Assembly (NCBI GenBank): GCA_002049455.2
Contig: KV919077.1
Coordinates: forward strand, 1 to 64,000
Length of the DNA: 64,000 nucleotides
DNA from: Porphyra umbilicalis
Lineage: Eukaryota > Rhodophyta > Bangiophyceae > Bangiales > Bangiaceae
Direction: 5' to 3'
Part shown: in pieces, positions 30,115 through 41,970 of the stretch
How positions within the stretch are numbered: position 1 is the first letter of the stretch
How the letters are laid out: the number at the start of each line of letters is the position of its first letter
The notes under the pieces: model-generated
Databases searched by the model: none
What the model was told of the DNA's origin: nothing
Seen by the model: the letters and a program-made list of their open reading frames with translations, nothing else
Position numbers and translations under genes: made by a program

Positions 30115-33100
30115 TCAGCACTGCGGCGCAGGACGTAGGGCCCGCGTGCCGCTACTCCCCGAAGTGCCCAGATCCGAGCCAACGCCGATGACGCCCCGGA
30201 ATGTGGCGAACGCCGGGGCCGGCAGTGGCTTCGTCATGCCATCTGCGGGCATGTCGGCGCTGGGAAGAAAGTAGAAGGCAACCTCCCCACGCGCGACGTA
30301 GTCGCGCACCATGTGGTACGCAACGTCTACGTGCTTAGTACGCCCGGTGGCTTCGGGATTGTTGACCAAAGCGAGGCACGCCTGGTTGTCCTCCCCCATG
30401 GGCACGGCGTCCCCGTCGACGCCCAGCTCCGACAGAAGTTTGCGCAGCCACAGCGCCTCCTTGGTCGCCATAGCGGCGGCGACGTACTCGGCCTCGGCCG
30501 TTGACGTCGCCACGGTCGACTGGCGCTTGCTCGTCCACGATATCGGCCCGCCATTGAGGGTGAAGACAAAGCCCGTCGTCGACCGACGAGCGTCAATATC
30601 GCCTGCCCAGTCTGCGTCAACGTACCCTTGGAGAGGCTTGTCGTCGCCGTACACGACCCCTAGTCGCGTAGCCCCGCGAAGATATCGGAGCACCCCCTTG
30701 GCCGCGCGCATGTGGTCCTCCTCGGGGCATGACATGTAGCGGGGGAGCACGCCCACGGCAAAGGCAATGTCCGGCCTCGTCGTCGTGGAGAGGTACAGCA
30801 ACGAGCCAACAAGCTCGGCGTACCGGTTGCCCTCGGGCAGTAGATTCTCCCCCGTCTTGCAAAGCTTGGCACCTGACACCATGGGCGTCTTGTTAGGCGC
30901 AGACTTGTCCATCTGGAAAGCCTCAAGCAGGGAACTGACATGCCCCGGATTGCTCAGGGTGATCACCTTGGCAGCCCGATCTCGCATGACCTTCATGCCA
31001 ATGAAGTCCTTGACCTCACCCATGTCGCGCACGTCGAAAGACGCCGACACCGAGGCCTTGACCATCTGGACCCCTTCGAGGCTTTTTCCAGCCACAATGA
31101 GATCGTCCACGTAGACGAGGATGTAGACAAGCCCGTGCACAGGGTGGCTCCACGTGTAGAGGCACGGGTCCACCATGGACCGGACCGCTCCGATGGCATT
31201 GAGCTCTTTGTTAAGCTTGATGCCCCACAATCGTCCCGCCTGTTTGGTCCCATAGAGAGCCAGGTTCAGACGGCGGACATCACCTTCCTCCCCCGGCTCG
31301 GCTCCGACCGGAAGCTTGATGTACATCTCCTTGTCCATCTTTGCGTTGAGGAAGGCCGTCTTCACATCCACGTGGTGAACTTCCCAGTCCTTGGCCGCCG
31401 CCACCGCGAAGAGCGCGCGTGTCGTGGCCGAGCTCGGCACTGGTGCCCATGTCTCATCAAAGTCGCGCCCCGGCACTTGGTTGAAGCCCTGCGCCACCAG
31501 TCGCGCCTTGTACCGAGTCATGTTGCCCTCAGCATCGTGCTTGATGTCGTACACGTACCGCGTTTTGACAGCCTTACGCTTGTTGCTGCTCCTGGTATTG
31601 GACCAGGTACCAAGCTTCTTGTGTGCGAGGTACTCTTCTTTCTCAGCCGCCTTCCAACGCGGCCAGTCCGATCGCGCACGCGCCTCCTTCGCATTGGCTG
31701 GCGCCTTGGTCAGGTCCCATCCCGACGGATCTCCGCCCTTGGGTCCTTCTGCAGCGTATGCCTTTGGGTTACGCTCCCACCAGGTAACCTTGGGTGCCGG
31801 CTTGCGCTTCGACCGCCGGAGTGCTTGCACCCCGTCGTCACCACTCTCTGTGGTGGATCCAGACAGCACGTCGTGTCCATCATGATCCGCCGCGTCCTCG
31901 CCGGCGTCATTGTCATCTCCGTCTTCTGCGTCGAGTCCGGAAGCCTCGTCCGGATCAACGTCGCTCTCTGACGACTGCTGCGAGGCATACTCGTCCCCGC
32001 TTGCGGCTTCCGCTTCCAGCATGTCCATGGCGCCGTCCTCCTTGTCACCATCCGTCTGACTGGTCAGGAAAGGGGTGGAAGCAGGGCCAGGGACAGAGGT
32101 CATCTTGATGGCTTTGCTTGAGGTCTCCTCCATGAGCACATCTCGGCGCTCAAAGACCTTGTTTGAGCCATCCTCTAGGATGCGGTAGGCCTTGCCACCA
32201 ACAGTGTAGCCGACAAATCGGCCGACATCGGTCCTGGGTTCCAGCTTTCGCTGCTGCTGCTTGGGCTTCAGAGCCCATGCCCGGCTCCCTCAGACCCGAA
32301 ATCCCTTCACGTCGGGGCGTCTGCCCGTGAGGGCTTCCAGCGGGGTCACATCTTGACCCGCCTTGGGGGATCGGTTGAGCACGTGGATGACGGATGACAA
32401 AGCCTCCGCCCACAGCTCCTCTTCCGCTCCGGCGTCCAGAAGAGCCGCACGGACGCGCTCCATGATGTACCGGTTGGCGCGCTCTGCCTTCCCGTTCTGC
32501 TGCGAAGAGTACGGCGCCGTCTTCTCAGACGTAATGCCTTTGTCTTCATACCAGGCTTGGAGGTCGCGGCTCACGTACTCCTTGGCGCCATCGTGACGAA
32601 CCCGCTTCACCTTAAGCCCAGTTAGGGTCTCTAGCTGCTTGATGCGGGCCTTGAGGACATCCGGAACCATGCCCTTGGACTTGATGGGCGTCGCCGTGAT
32701 GAACCCAGTGGAGTCTTCCATCAGAGTCACGAAGTAGACAGAGCCGCCCAGCGACGCCGTCAACGGCCCATCAACGTCCGTGTGAACCAACTCGCACTTG
32801 GTGGTGGTCGTTGTCGAGCGATGATGCGGAGAACGCGCCATCTTTCCGTCGACACAAGGCACGCATACCGTACCAGGAACGCGCTTGGCGTCGGCTACCG
32901 TCGATGGAATCCCATCGACCATCCCAACCACACGCTTGAGGTTCTCGAAACCCAAGTGGTTGAACCGGCGGTGCCACAGCTCTGCCTCGCCGTCCATGTG
33001 CGTGGAGGCGGCTCTGGCCGACGCCGTGACCGGAGTCACCTTGAGCACGTAGTTCTCCGACTCGTTGACCGAGCCGACGACAGACGCGTTGCTCAAAACT

Positions 33101-34299
33101 CCGCTCACGAGCACCGCTTCCCCATTACTGAGGATATAGCAGGCGTCGCCAACGAACACCACGGCACCACCACAGCGGTCGACCGCTCGGACCGACAGAA
33201 GGTTGTCTGTCAGATCCGGCACAAGCATGACCTCATCGAGGACCATGCGAGCCGTGGTGATTCCCTTCCCCACGTCCATGGACGCGTATCCGTGCCCCTT
33301 GATGGGCACCTTGTGGCCGTCAGCTAGAGTGACCTTGGCCCCGCTCCCCGTCGTCTTGACGGTGAAACCCGCGTCCTGGGCGGCCATATGGTTGGTCGCA
33401 CCCGAGTCCAACACCCAGGTCGAGGACCCGCTGGTGCTCCCGGAAGCGTTGAGCTTCCCGGCCTGGCCTGCCGACGCAGCGTAGGCCAATGCGGCGCGGG
33501 GAGGTGCACCACCTCCACCACCACCCTCACGACGCCCGAGATTTGGCTTCTTGTTGCCCTTGGCGTCGTCGGCCTTCTTCTTGAGACAGTCGCGCTTCAT
33601 GTGCCCCTTCTTGTCAAAGTAGTAGCACACGACCGCGCGCTTGTCCCACGGCTTCTTAGAAGCCGTTGCCGCAAACGCTTGCGACTTGACGCCGGTCGCC
33701 GAGGACGACCGCCCATGGCTCCCCCGCTGCTCCACAGTGAGCAGCTTGGCGCTCACGTCAGCGAGGTTGCGCTTCCCGTCCATGTTCTCCAGAACGGTCT
33801 TGATCATGTCATACTCGGCCGGAAGGCCCGACAGGATCTGCAGGACAAGCGTGTTCTCGTCCACCTGATTTCTCAGCATGGAGAGCTCTTGACGGATGCC
33901 CTTGGCGCGCGACGTGTACTTGATGATGTTCTCGTCGCTGCCCTTCTTGAGGTTGCTCAGCTCATGCATGAGCTGCAGCAGGCGTGCGTTGTCCCGCGCC
34001 TCAAAGATGTCCTTGAGCGCATCCCACGCCTCCTTGGCCGTACTGACCGCCGTCACCGAATAAAGATGAACCGGCTTGACCGACATCTGGATAGTCGCCA
34101 GGGCCGACTCGTTCATGAGGTCCCACGCCTCAGCTGCAACGTCGCTCTTGGCACCGCTCCCAGACGCGGGGCGGTCCGTCACAACCGCAGCCCAAACCTT
34201 CTCCTTGATCATCTGTGCACGGCAGTACACAGCCCAGACCTTGTAGTCGTCGTCCAGCTGCGCGAAGCGAGGGCCAGCGTAGCGGCCGTACTCCGACAT
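30115..34299 (-). pseudogene. Copia gag-pol coding part, broken
   Basis: The gag start reads MSEYGRYAGPRFAQLDD. Recognisable parts in order are the gag zinc knuckle (CYYFDKKGHMKRDC), protease (WVLDSGATNHMA), integrase with its His/Cys zinc motif (HRRFNHLGF and CVPCVDGKM) and catalytic core, reverse transcriptase (YVDDLIVAG), and RNase H (DADWAGDID, TSTAEAEYVAAAMA). It is broken at about one place. Confidence 0.9.
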
Positions 34300-34441
34300 G
34301 ACGATGACAACCACGCCAGCAGGCGCGGCACTGACGACGTGGGAGGCTATACCCACCTGCCCGACGCCGGAACACACGGCAACCCAACCAAGGTCGTCCC
34401 GCCAACAACGGCACGGAAGACGACGATGACCACCAGCGACA

Positions 34442-34455
34442 CTGGGCCCATAACC
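34442..34455 (-). other. primer-binding site of Copia element 1
   Basis: On the minus strand GGTTATGGGCCCAG directly follows the 5' LTR. It is complementary to the anticodon arm of eukaryotic initiator tRNA-Met (CUGGGCCCAUAACC), the internal half-tRNA primer known from Drosophila copia. Confidence 0.85.
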
Positions 34456-34829
34456 TGTGAAGTCGGTGTGGTCAAGTGGGTGCGTTATTTTACTATGGCA
34501 GAGGTCCTGGGCCGTGTCCAGCCACCTAATGTACCCCAGGCGGCCTCAGGACAGGTCGTCGGGCAGCCCGCTCTCGGAGCACACCCACGTGCCTCAGTTC
34601 TCAGTGCGCGCGGGCCGCGGCGCACCTGCCAGAACGGGGCATGCACCTCCCCACACAAGTCCCCCCCCCCCGAGCTCACCCCAGCAGAGAGTGCCCACTA
34701 CGAGACCAGCAAATCAAGTACACACAAGTACAAAACATACAACAAGTGCATAGGTAAATACCCAAAACTGGGTCCCAATGCTCAACCGGGTAAGTACAGA
34801 CAAATGGAATTGCTGAGCCATGCTCAACA
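34456..34829 (-). repeat. 5' LTR of the minus-strand Copia element
   Basis: 374 bp, paired with 28865-29237; the right flank returns to the CTCGTGCTC repeat array. Confidence 0.92.
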
Positions 34830-35447
34830 GGCGCGGCTCGTGCTCGCGCCCGTGCTCGTGCTCCAGCGCGTGCCTTCCAACCGGGTGGTGCTCGTCCTCG
34901 TGCTCCCGTGCACCATTGTGTCGCAGTGGTGGGGGTACTCCTGCTCTCCGCACCGCAGGCCACACTTGGTGCCTGTGGCCGTGACCTGCGGGCGACGGTG
35001 CCCCTGCCGATCTTGCCCCAGTCCGCGGCGCGGGGTGCCTGGTCTGGACGCTTTCCTGGGTTCTTGGGGTGTGGTTCACCGTCTGTTGCCCAGGCTCGTG
35101 CTCCCGCGGGCGACGGCGCCCGGCCGGCACTTGTCTTGCGGGCGACGGCGCCCGGCGGCACTTGTTTTGCGGGCGACGGCGCCCGGCCGGCAGTAGTACT
35201 CGCGTTCCTGTCGAAGTAGGGCTGCAGCTGGTGTTCGTGTGTGTGCCCGCTGCGGTTGGCGGCCCTCGTCTTCGTTCCTCGGGCTTCCTTCAAGGCCAAG
35301 GGCGCGGTTGTTCGGCGAATCGCGGCGGCGTCGTGACACGGGGCGGCGGTCCTTCGTGGCCGCCGTCGCTGGGCGTTGTGTGGTGTTCCTTCGCGGCCGC
35401 GGTCGCTGGGCGTGGTGCGGTGGTCTGTGCGGACTTGCAGGGATGCC
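34830..35447. other. remainder of the repeat array and spacer
   Basis: It begins with the array words that the Copia element interrupted (CTCGTGCTCGCGCCCGTGCTC), then has no protein-like frame before the Tc1-like transposase except the small tandem repeat at 35106-35193. Confidence 0.5.
35106..35193 (+). repeat. three-copy tandem repeat, 31-32 bp unit
   Basis: The units at 35106, 35138 and 35169 start GCGGGCGACGGCGCCCGGC and end GGCACTTGTYTT; the last is partial. Confidence 0.85.
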
Positions 35448-36489
35448 ATGTTTCCAGCTAACGTGCGTCTCTGCGCAATCAGCATGGTTGCCCACGGTGT
35501 GCCGCGCAAGGTCGTTCAGAGGATCGTTGGTGTAAAAACAATCCGCTCTCAAGAGGTTGTGTCGCTACCATCGCCAGAACGGGACTGTCTGGCGCAACCC
35601 CGAGCGCCGTAACCTGCATGGAGACTCGTGCTGGTTGGACCAGCGCCTCATGAACGCGCTGCTCATGGTAGTGCGGGAGCGGCCCGAGGCTTTGCTCCGT
35701 GAGCACTCTAAGCTGCTGCAGCGCATCCGGGACCACCCTAGCGGCCTCTGGGTGAACATGTGCTGCTCGGAGGCGACCGTGGACCGTCACCTCCGTCGCA
35801 TGGGGTTCACCAGAAAGCGCGTGCTGCGGCTCTTCCAGGAGGCGAACGCCGTGGCTCGTCGTGCCCACGCCCGCCTGCGGCGGCGCATGGGACCTATGCC
35901 GATCGTCTCTGTGGACGAAACGCACACGGACGGTGAGGACGTCTACCGAAAATATGGACGAGGTCTGCGCCGTAACCGTGTGAGGCGGTGGGACCGGGAC
36001 CCGCGGTCGATCCCGTGGACCAGCACGACGATGGCGGTGGGCAGTGACGGTAGCATCCTCGGCCACATGTCCGCCGTGTGCAGCGATGGCGGAAGCGGTT
36101 TGACTGCAGCGGACTGGCGACTGTTCCTGCAGAACCTGATACCGCGACTCGGCGTCTACCGGCCTGGACGCCCGTGGCACCAGCAGCTTCCAAACTGTGT
36201 GCTGCTCTTTGACAACGCGTCCATCCACGATGCTGCTGGCGACGCGTTCCTGACCGCCAACGGCATCCCCTTCCTGCACCTTCCGCCCTATAGCCCCGAC
36301 CTGCAGCCGGTGGAAGGTGTATTTAACGACCTCAAGGTCATCATCCGCAACTTGATCTACGGTCAGCCGTGGTTACTGGACGAGCCGCATTTGCTGCAGG
36401 CGATGGCCGCAATGTTCATCACCCGTCGCCAAGTAATTGGCCAATTCGATCGGGTCGAGCGGACTGTGACCGCTCTGATTGCGGAATAA
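35448..36489 (+). pseudogene. Tc1/IS630-like DD34E transposase with one frame break
   Basis: The ATG at 35448 opens an N-terminal helix-turn-helix (NVRLCAISMVAHGVPRKVVQ). The frame then shifts by one base around the A run at 35534-35538 and continues SALKRLCRYHRQNGTVWRNP to the end. The DDE core has aspartates in IVSVDETHTD (codon 35914) and VLLFDNASIHD (36211) and the glutamate in PPYSPDLQPVEGVF (36313), spacing 99 and 34, the Tc1 DD34E pattern. Only the N-terminal break spoils it. No terminal repeats were found near it. Confidence 0.85.
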
Positions 36490-37501
36490 ACAGGACGATC
36501 GAGGTTGCTACTTCTGTCAGCTTGTCGACCAAGGGCAGGTGCCATGAAAAGGAGTCGCAGAGCACGGGCGCCAGAAACGTTCGGAGGGAGTTGCGCGCCT
36601 CGTGCGCGGGTCCGTGATGGTGTATCTGTCGTTGTCGCGCGCCACAAGACACACGCACTGTGGACGTCGGCGAACAGTTTGGTCCATGTTCTTTGACATG
36701 CGTCTCCCGTGCAGTCAGGGGTGCTGCTCATCGAATCGTGCGCGCCCAAGGAAGGTGTCGTGGCGTCGGTCGCGTGCTGTTGTCTCCGGCGCCTTCGATC
36801 GTGCCGAGGCATCGCGCCAGAGTCAAGCCAATAATCTCCCCTCTTCTGCAAGGCAAGGTGGACAATTGCAATTAAAAGCCTGAGGGTGCGCTACATCGAC
36901 TTACGGATCGGTTCTCAGTGCAAACGGCGGACATGAGTGGACACTGTGGCTGTGAATTCGTGTTGCCTCGGGCGAAGAACGTGGACAACGATCGGTTCGA
37001 CCTGGAAAAGCCGCTTCAGCGGCGCTCGGGTGGCCATTTTGGGAGATTCGGTCCCAGAGAGAACCATGCGCCGCATCGTGATCGACGAACACCACCACCA
37101 GTTGTCGTTGCTGTCGGCCGCGGCACTCACACCGTCGTCGTCGTCGTCATCCGCCACCGGCACGCCATCTGGTGGCTACGGTTGGCCGTCACGTCGCGCG
37201 ACTTCGATTGACCGTGCGCCAGGCGTCACTCCGTCGTCTCGGTGGCTCTGTCGGTGGCGGTACGTGGATTGGTATGCAGTCGTGGCGTGTGCACGGTGCT
37301 GACCCGCGCTGATCGTCATGGTGAAAGGGGGGCACGTCGTGAACGGTGGATCTCGATGCGGCACGTGTTATGCGGCTGGCGTGCGCTTCAGCGGACCACG
37401 CCTATTGGTGTAGACGTCGCCACCGCTAATGTGTTTCTGACGATTCTTGGTGCTGCTCTATGCTCGGTGATTTGGCTCCGTTGTAGCAGTCGTGTCGCGC
37501 A
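36490..37501. other. spacer, no firm gene
   Basis: A plus-strand frame at 36937-37302 contains VAILGDSVPERTMRRIVIDE and a poly-Ser tract and might be an upstream exon of the next gene, but I can fix neither start nor splice sites. Confidence 0.4.
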
Positions 37502-37852
37502 ATGGCGCCACGATGCGGCTACTGTGGCTCCGACGATGGTCCCCAAGGCGTCCACTCGTTCCGAGTGTGCCGCAAGCGCGACTTTGTTTGCCGCTACACT
37601 CTTCCAGATGACAATGTGTTTTCCTTGCGAGGTGTGTGTCGCAACCCAGAGCACAGCGACATCAAGTGTTCTGCTTGTCATGAGGACGGCCACAGCTTCA
37701 ACTCACAAGTGCCCCGCATCGGTAGGTGGCAGTTCGGGGCAAGCGGCGAGCTGAGACCGGCGATTCGCCAGAGGAAGTTGGCAGATGATGACTTTGCATG
37801 TCGTTACCGCATTGCGTTGCCGGGGGACGGTCCTGCTGGCGCCGCTGCCTAG
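37502..37852 (+). CDS. small Cys/His-rich protein, unrecognised zinc-binding domain
   Basis: 116 residues from an ATG. Likely zinc ligands are C5, C8, H18, C23, C30, C46, H51, C56, C59 and H64, in MAPRCGYCGSDDG, HSFRVCRKRDFVCRYTL, VCRNPEHSDIKCSACHEDGH. The same pattern starts the Copia-split gene at 61363: C-x2-C, H-S-x-R-x-C, six residues, C-x-Y-x-L, then C, H, C-x2-C-x4-H. The C-terminus is basic and not recognised. A GTAGGT after CATCG at about 37722 could be a splice donor, so the protein may be longer than shown. The function is unknown; nucleic-acid or protein binding would be typical of such clusters. Confidence 0.55.
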   Translation: MAPRCGYCGSDDGPQGVHSFRVCRKRDFVCRYTLPDDNVFSLRGVCRNPEHSDIKCSACHEDGHSFNSQVPRIGRWQFGASGELRPAIRQRKLADDDFACRYRIALPGDGPAGAAA

Positions 37853-38382
37853 CTTGGCGACAACACGAATAAACGGCCGCTTCTTGCACTTTGTTCCCTG
37901 TGTTCGAACCGCGCTTTTCGTGCTGGAGCCGCCCAGCAAGCAAGGAAGAAAAACTACCACGACAGCCGAGTGAGGAGGCGTAGCACAGGGCTGGCGAAGG
38001 AGCCGCGTCACGCGTAGCACCCCCGCGGCTGCTTGTCGTCGAGCACCAGCAGCCGAGTTGTCCAGTCCGGGTACTCAATCGGGAGCAGCAGCCGAATGGC
38101 AGCGCGTCCCCGTCGTGGGTGAGCGGCAGCTCCAGCAGCCCGCAAGCACTCCCCTGGACGTCGGGCAATAGACCAGCAGAAGAACCTCCGCAATGCCTGA
38201 AGCAGAGCAGCAGTAGCCCATGAACAGCACTCGCGCCGGCGCAGGGTATCCGGCCTCCGCAGCCGACAGGAAGCACGCCCGCGCTGTGGAATTAGAGGAC
38301 CAACAGCTGAAGAGCGCCCCATCCCAGTAGCTCGACATCGACCACCTGCAGCAGATGGGAAGCACGCCGGTGCCACGCGTTG

Positions 38383-38615
38383 AGCAGGAGCAGCCGACTG
38401 GCTGCACCCTGGTGCCTCACGTCGAGTCAACCCTGCCGCAGCGCGTGGAGGAGCAGCCGCCGACGAGCAGCACACTCCCGCTCGTCGACGTCGCAGGAGC
38501 GAGCAGGACCAGCCGACTGGCTGCACCCTGGTGCCTCACGTCGAGTCAACCCTGCCGCAGCACGTGGAGGAGCAGCCGCCGACGAGAAGCACATTCCCGC
38601 TCGTAGACGTCGAGC
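38383..38615 (+). repeat. 119-bp tandem duplication
   Basis: Two copies, the second starting at 38502, share AGCCGACTGGCTGCACCCTG and the following 60 bp with few changes. Confidence 0.85.
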
Positions 38616-39383
38616 ACAGCCGGCACGTATTTTCATTACCAGCGCACGAGCAGCAATGCACCGCTGCCGCACGTCAAGCAGAAGCTGTCGACGAGCAGCG
38701 ACGCCCCGTTTCGCGAGCAGCGACGCCCCGTTTCCGCCGTCGAGCACCGTCAGCCTGACAGCACCTCGACCGCGTCTGTTGCATAACGGAATCCACTGTT
38801 GCTGGTCGGCTGGCCTGACACCGAGCAGTACAAGCTGACCAGCGTCACTGCCCCGCTGTTGCCCGTCGCCCACCGCTCGACGAGCATAGGTCGTGCGTTG
38901 GGCGTGTCGCCGTGCATGCTCGACGGAGGGAAGTACTTCATATACGGTCTTCTTCTGGGGAAGCCGCAGCATGGCTTTTTTTAAGATGGTAACGAGAGAA
39001 AGAAAAGACGGTGCGCAAGTCCACACAACCGTCCACACAACCGTCTCCCCACTGTGTGCAGCCCTACAGTTCCTAAAGCGCTCCACACCCAGACGACTAC
39101 CTCGTCGGTCACTAAGAGGGCCTAGGAGGTGCTGCTGCCGTCAAACAGCCGTCCGACCAAAAGGGCGCGCCATTGCGCGCGGCGTTGGGTCCTCCTCAAA
39201 TCCCTCTTCCCTTCGGTGAACGACATATTGAGGTACTTGCTCGACATGAACACGACGTCGTCGCTCGGTTTTCCGGCGTGAGCAGGTTGAGCTAGGCGTC
39301 AGCGACGGAAGGATATACGGCTGACCCCGAGCACGACGGTCACAGCAGCTTCGCGCTCACCGACGTCCGTCAACATACGTGCG

Positions 39384-39912
39384 GCATGCCGCACATACTC
39401 AGCGTGCATCATCTGCCGTTGCCGCCCAGGACCTCCGACGTCCTGCATCACGGAAATTCGAGGATCAAAGCAAAGAGAGGAGCAGAAAACACCCATCGAC
39501 AGGCACACAGGAACAGCAGCGATGCATCCATTGGGTCACAGTGGTGTCGTCAGCAACTGACTCAGGCAGGTGCACGACTGCTCATGATGCCCACTGTTCT
39601 GGCCATGGCGGCCCCAGGTCCATCGTGGAAAGGAGATCATGAATGGATGCTGCCGCACGTACTCAGAGTGCATCATCTGCCGCTGCCGCCCAGGACCTCC
39701 GACGTCCTGCATCACGGAAATTCGAGGATCAAAGCAAAGAGAGGAGCAGAAAACACCCATCGACAGGCACACAGGAACAGCAGCGATGCATCCATCGGGT
39801 CACAGCGGTGTCGTCAGCAACTGACTCAGGCAGGTGCACGACTGCTCATGATGCCCACTGTTCTGGCCATGGCGGCCCCAGGTCCATCGTGGAAAGGAGA
39901 TCATGAATGGAT
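39384..39912 (+). repeat. 264-bp tandem duplication
   Basis: Two nearly identical copies are set 264 bp apart (GGACCTCCGACGTCCTGCAT at 39429 and 39693). As 264 is 88 codons, an ORF at 39386-40333 contains the unit twice (PLPPRTSDVLHHGNSRIKAK). I cannot tell whether that frame is used; its tail is Gly/Asp-rich. Confidence 0.85.
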
Positions 39913-41970
39913 GCTCCAATGTACTCAAGTGAGCAACGACGGCCCGGGCGACGACAATGGGGGCGGGCGGCGCGACCGAAGCAGAAGGTCGTCGTCGCGG
40001 GTGGCAGTCACTCAGCAGGCAAGGAGACCAACGCGGGCGCGGCCCGACGGCTGGGGAAGGGACAACGGAGGTGGTGACGATGGTGGGGACGGCGGGGACG
40101 TTCTGCGCGGGGACGACAACGGCGGCGGTGAGGGTGACGGTGACGTCGACGGTGACAGCGTCAGTCGGCCGGTCAGTAGTCGAACAATGGGGATCTCGAT
40201 ATGCACCAATGAGAACCCGCGCTGGCGCCAAGGGCCGTGTGTGTGGACGTGGTTCGTCCCCGGGCGTGCCTCATTCGGAGCCGAGATCAACGTAGCCCCC
40301 CTGCAAATTGTCCTCGTACGACCGCAGCGATGATGTGCCCGACCGAATCGATGGGAAAAGCACGATGACCAGCGGTATGCCCGTGGTTTCGGCGGCGTGC
40401 ATTGACGAAGTCGTACCAGTCTCGAACAAGTCCGCCGCCGTCGGAATGAAGCGGGAACAGAAAATTACATGATCAGGAATGATTCGACTTGGGCGTGAAA
40501 TCACTGTGAACACGGTGTGCTGGGCTGCAGTTGCGCTGTTGGCGATCATTGGTGATGGAAGCCTGCACTCGTTTTGCAGCGATTGCCCGCACCACAGTGA
40601 ATTAAAAAGAGGACGTGACGGCATTGTTACACTTCGATGTGTACGTGACGGCTTAGACTGAATGGCAGAGGCCGTCCAGATGCATCCGTCGGTTCAGTAG
40701 AGGCAGGGATCGCCAATTGCCATGCTCGTGCGCTGCCTGTGCGGAAGACGAGGTGACCAGCGTGGTCATTGCGACGTTGTGCTTCACGCCGTGACATGCA
40801 GGCAGCGGTCGTCTTGCACCGATCGAATGGATGGTGGGCGACTAACCGGTGCATTCATCTGTCGATCGAGAACAATTCGAGACCATGTGAAGAAATACAT
40901 GTCTAATTCGAAAATAAATAGTAAGGACATGCATGTGTAGTTCGTCAAAGTGCTTGGACCGTCGTCTGCGTGTTGTGGGCGGCATGCTTTCGCATCGTGT
41001 TCTGCACCTGTCACGGTGGAGGTGCAGCACGGGGAAAAACACAAGGGGTATGCTGCTTCGCAGGTGGATGGTCTATTAGGCCGGGGGGCTCTGGCGGTCA
41101 CCATGTCGGCAGCGTCTTTGCGGTGGCAGGAAAGACGCCCGTCTTCAGTGCTGCTCTGTGAGAATGCCCTCTACCGCTCCCGGATGCAGCCGTTGCCGGC
41201 GGAACGGAGCACAGTCCAAAGGGCTTGGCGGGCATCCGAACAGCTGCCGAGTCGTGAGTGCATAGGGTGCGCTGGTCATCTTTAGCACAGAATCCATTCA
41301 GCAATGTTCGGATGCAGAGGTGTTGTGGACACGGCGGCCACGTGCGGCAGGTGTGAACAAGTGCCGTGCGTCTTCTTCAAAGAAATGGAAGAATCGCAGT
41401 CTGATCCGCAGATCAGAGGCTGACATCAGCGCATCAGGATCACTTCCTCGTCTGCCGGTGATATTGCATGAAGACATTTCATGTAATTGTACTTGTCGAG
41501 TACGAAGGTCGATCGATGCCGCCAAGACATGGACGTTCCGGCTCTTGCTCCGTTGATTCGTGTCTGTGATGGCGCCACGACAAGGAGCAGCTGTTGTCGC
41601 CCGTTCCAGCACTCCCCGTTCTCGTCGCCCGACGTCCTCGTCGCCCCGCAACCTGCAGGTGCCAGCTGGAGCGGTGTGCGCAGAGCCTCGTTCTGCTGCG
41701 GTCGCGCAGTCGCTACTGTGCTGCCGTCAGTGACGGTCGCAGCTGCTCGAGCCCTTGTGGCTATTGTCCCCCATCCCCCCTTTCCCTCATCCCCACTTCC
41801 CCACTCCCCTGCACGACGCGGGTGAATCCTCTCCGTGCTGTCGTCGCGTGCTGTCGCCGGCGTTGGGGACAGGTGTCGCCACGCAGACCAATCGCCTACC
41901 AGTCGTCGTGGTTGCTCCTTGTGCCTTCTCGCCTCCGTCTTCGCTGTTGGCGTCCCCGTTCTCCGTCGCC

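Larger units (their letters stand above)
28865..34829 (-). mobile_element. Ty1/Copia LTR retrotransposon, broken
   Basis: LTRs lie at 28865-29237 and 34456-34829, nearly identical (about two differences), so the insertion is young. They start TGTTGAGC and end TTCACA on the minus strand. The primer-binding site lies next to the 5' LTR. The coding part has the Copia order gag, protease, integrase, reverse transcriptase, RNase H, but is broken at about one place. An 880-bp untranslated stretch with hairpins lies before the 3' LTR. The flanking 5-mers TGCGC and GGCGC are a near match to a target duplication. It belongs to the same lineage as the element at 55347. Confidence 0.92.
37853..41970. 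other. gene-poor stretch with tandem duplications
   Basis: Apart from the duplications at 38383 and 39384 I see no protein-like frame above chance. AT-richer DNA at 40450-40960 is quiet. The last 400 bp are the leader of the zinc-finger gene at 41971. Confidence 0.5.

Noticed and set aside
37880-37910. TTCGAA word resembling a tRNA B box
   Set aside because: No matching A box, acceptor stem or cloverleaf around it; likewise near 23284.
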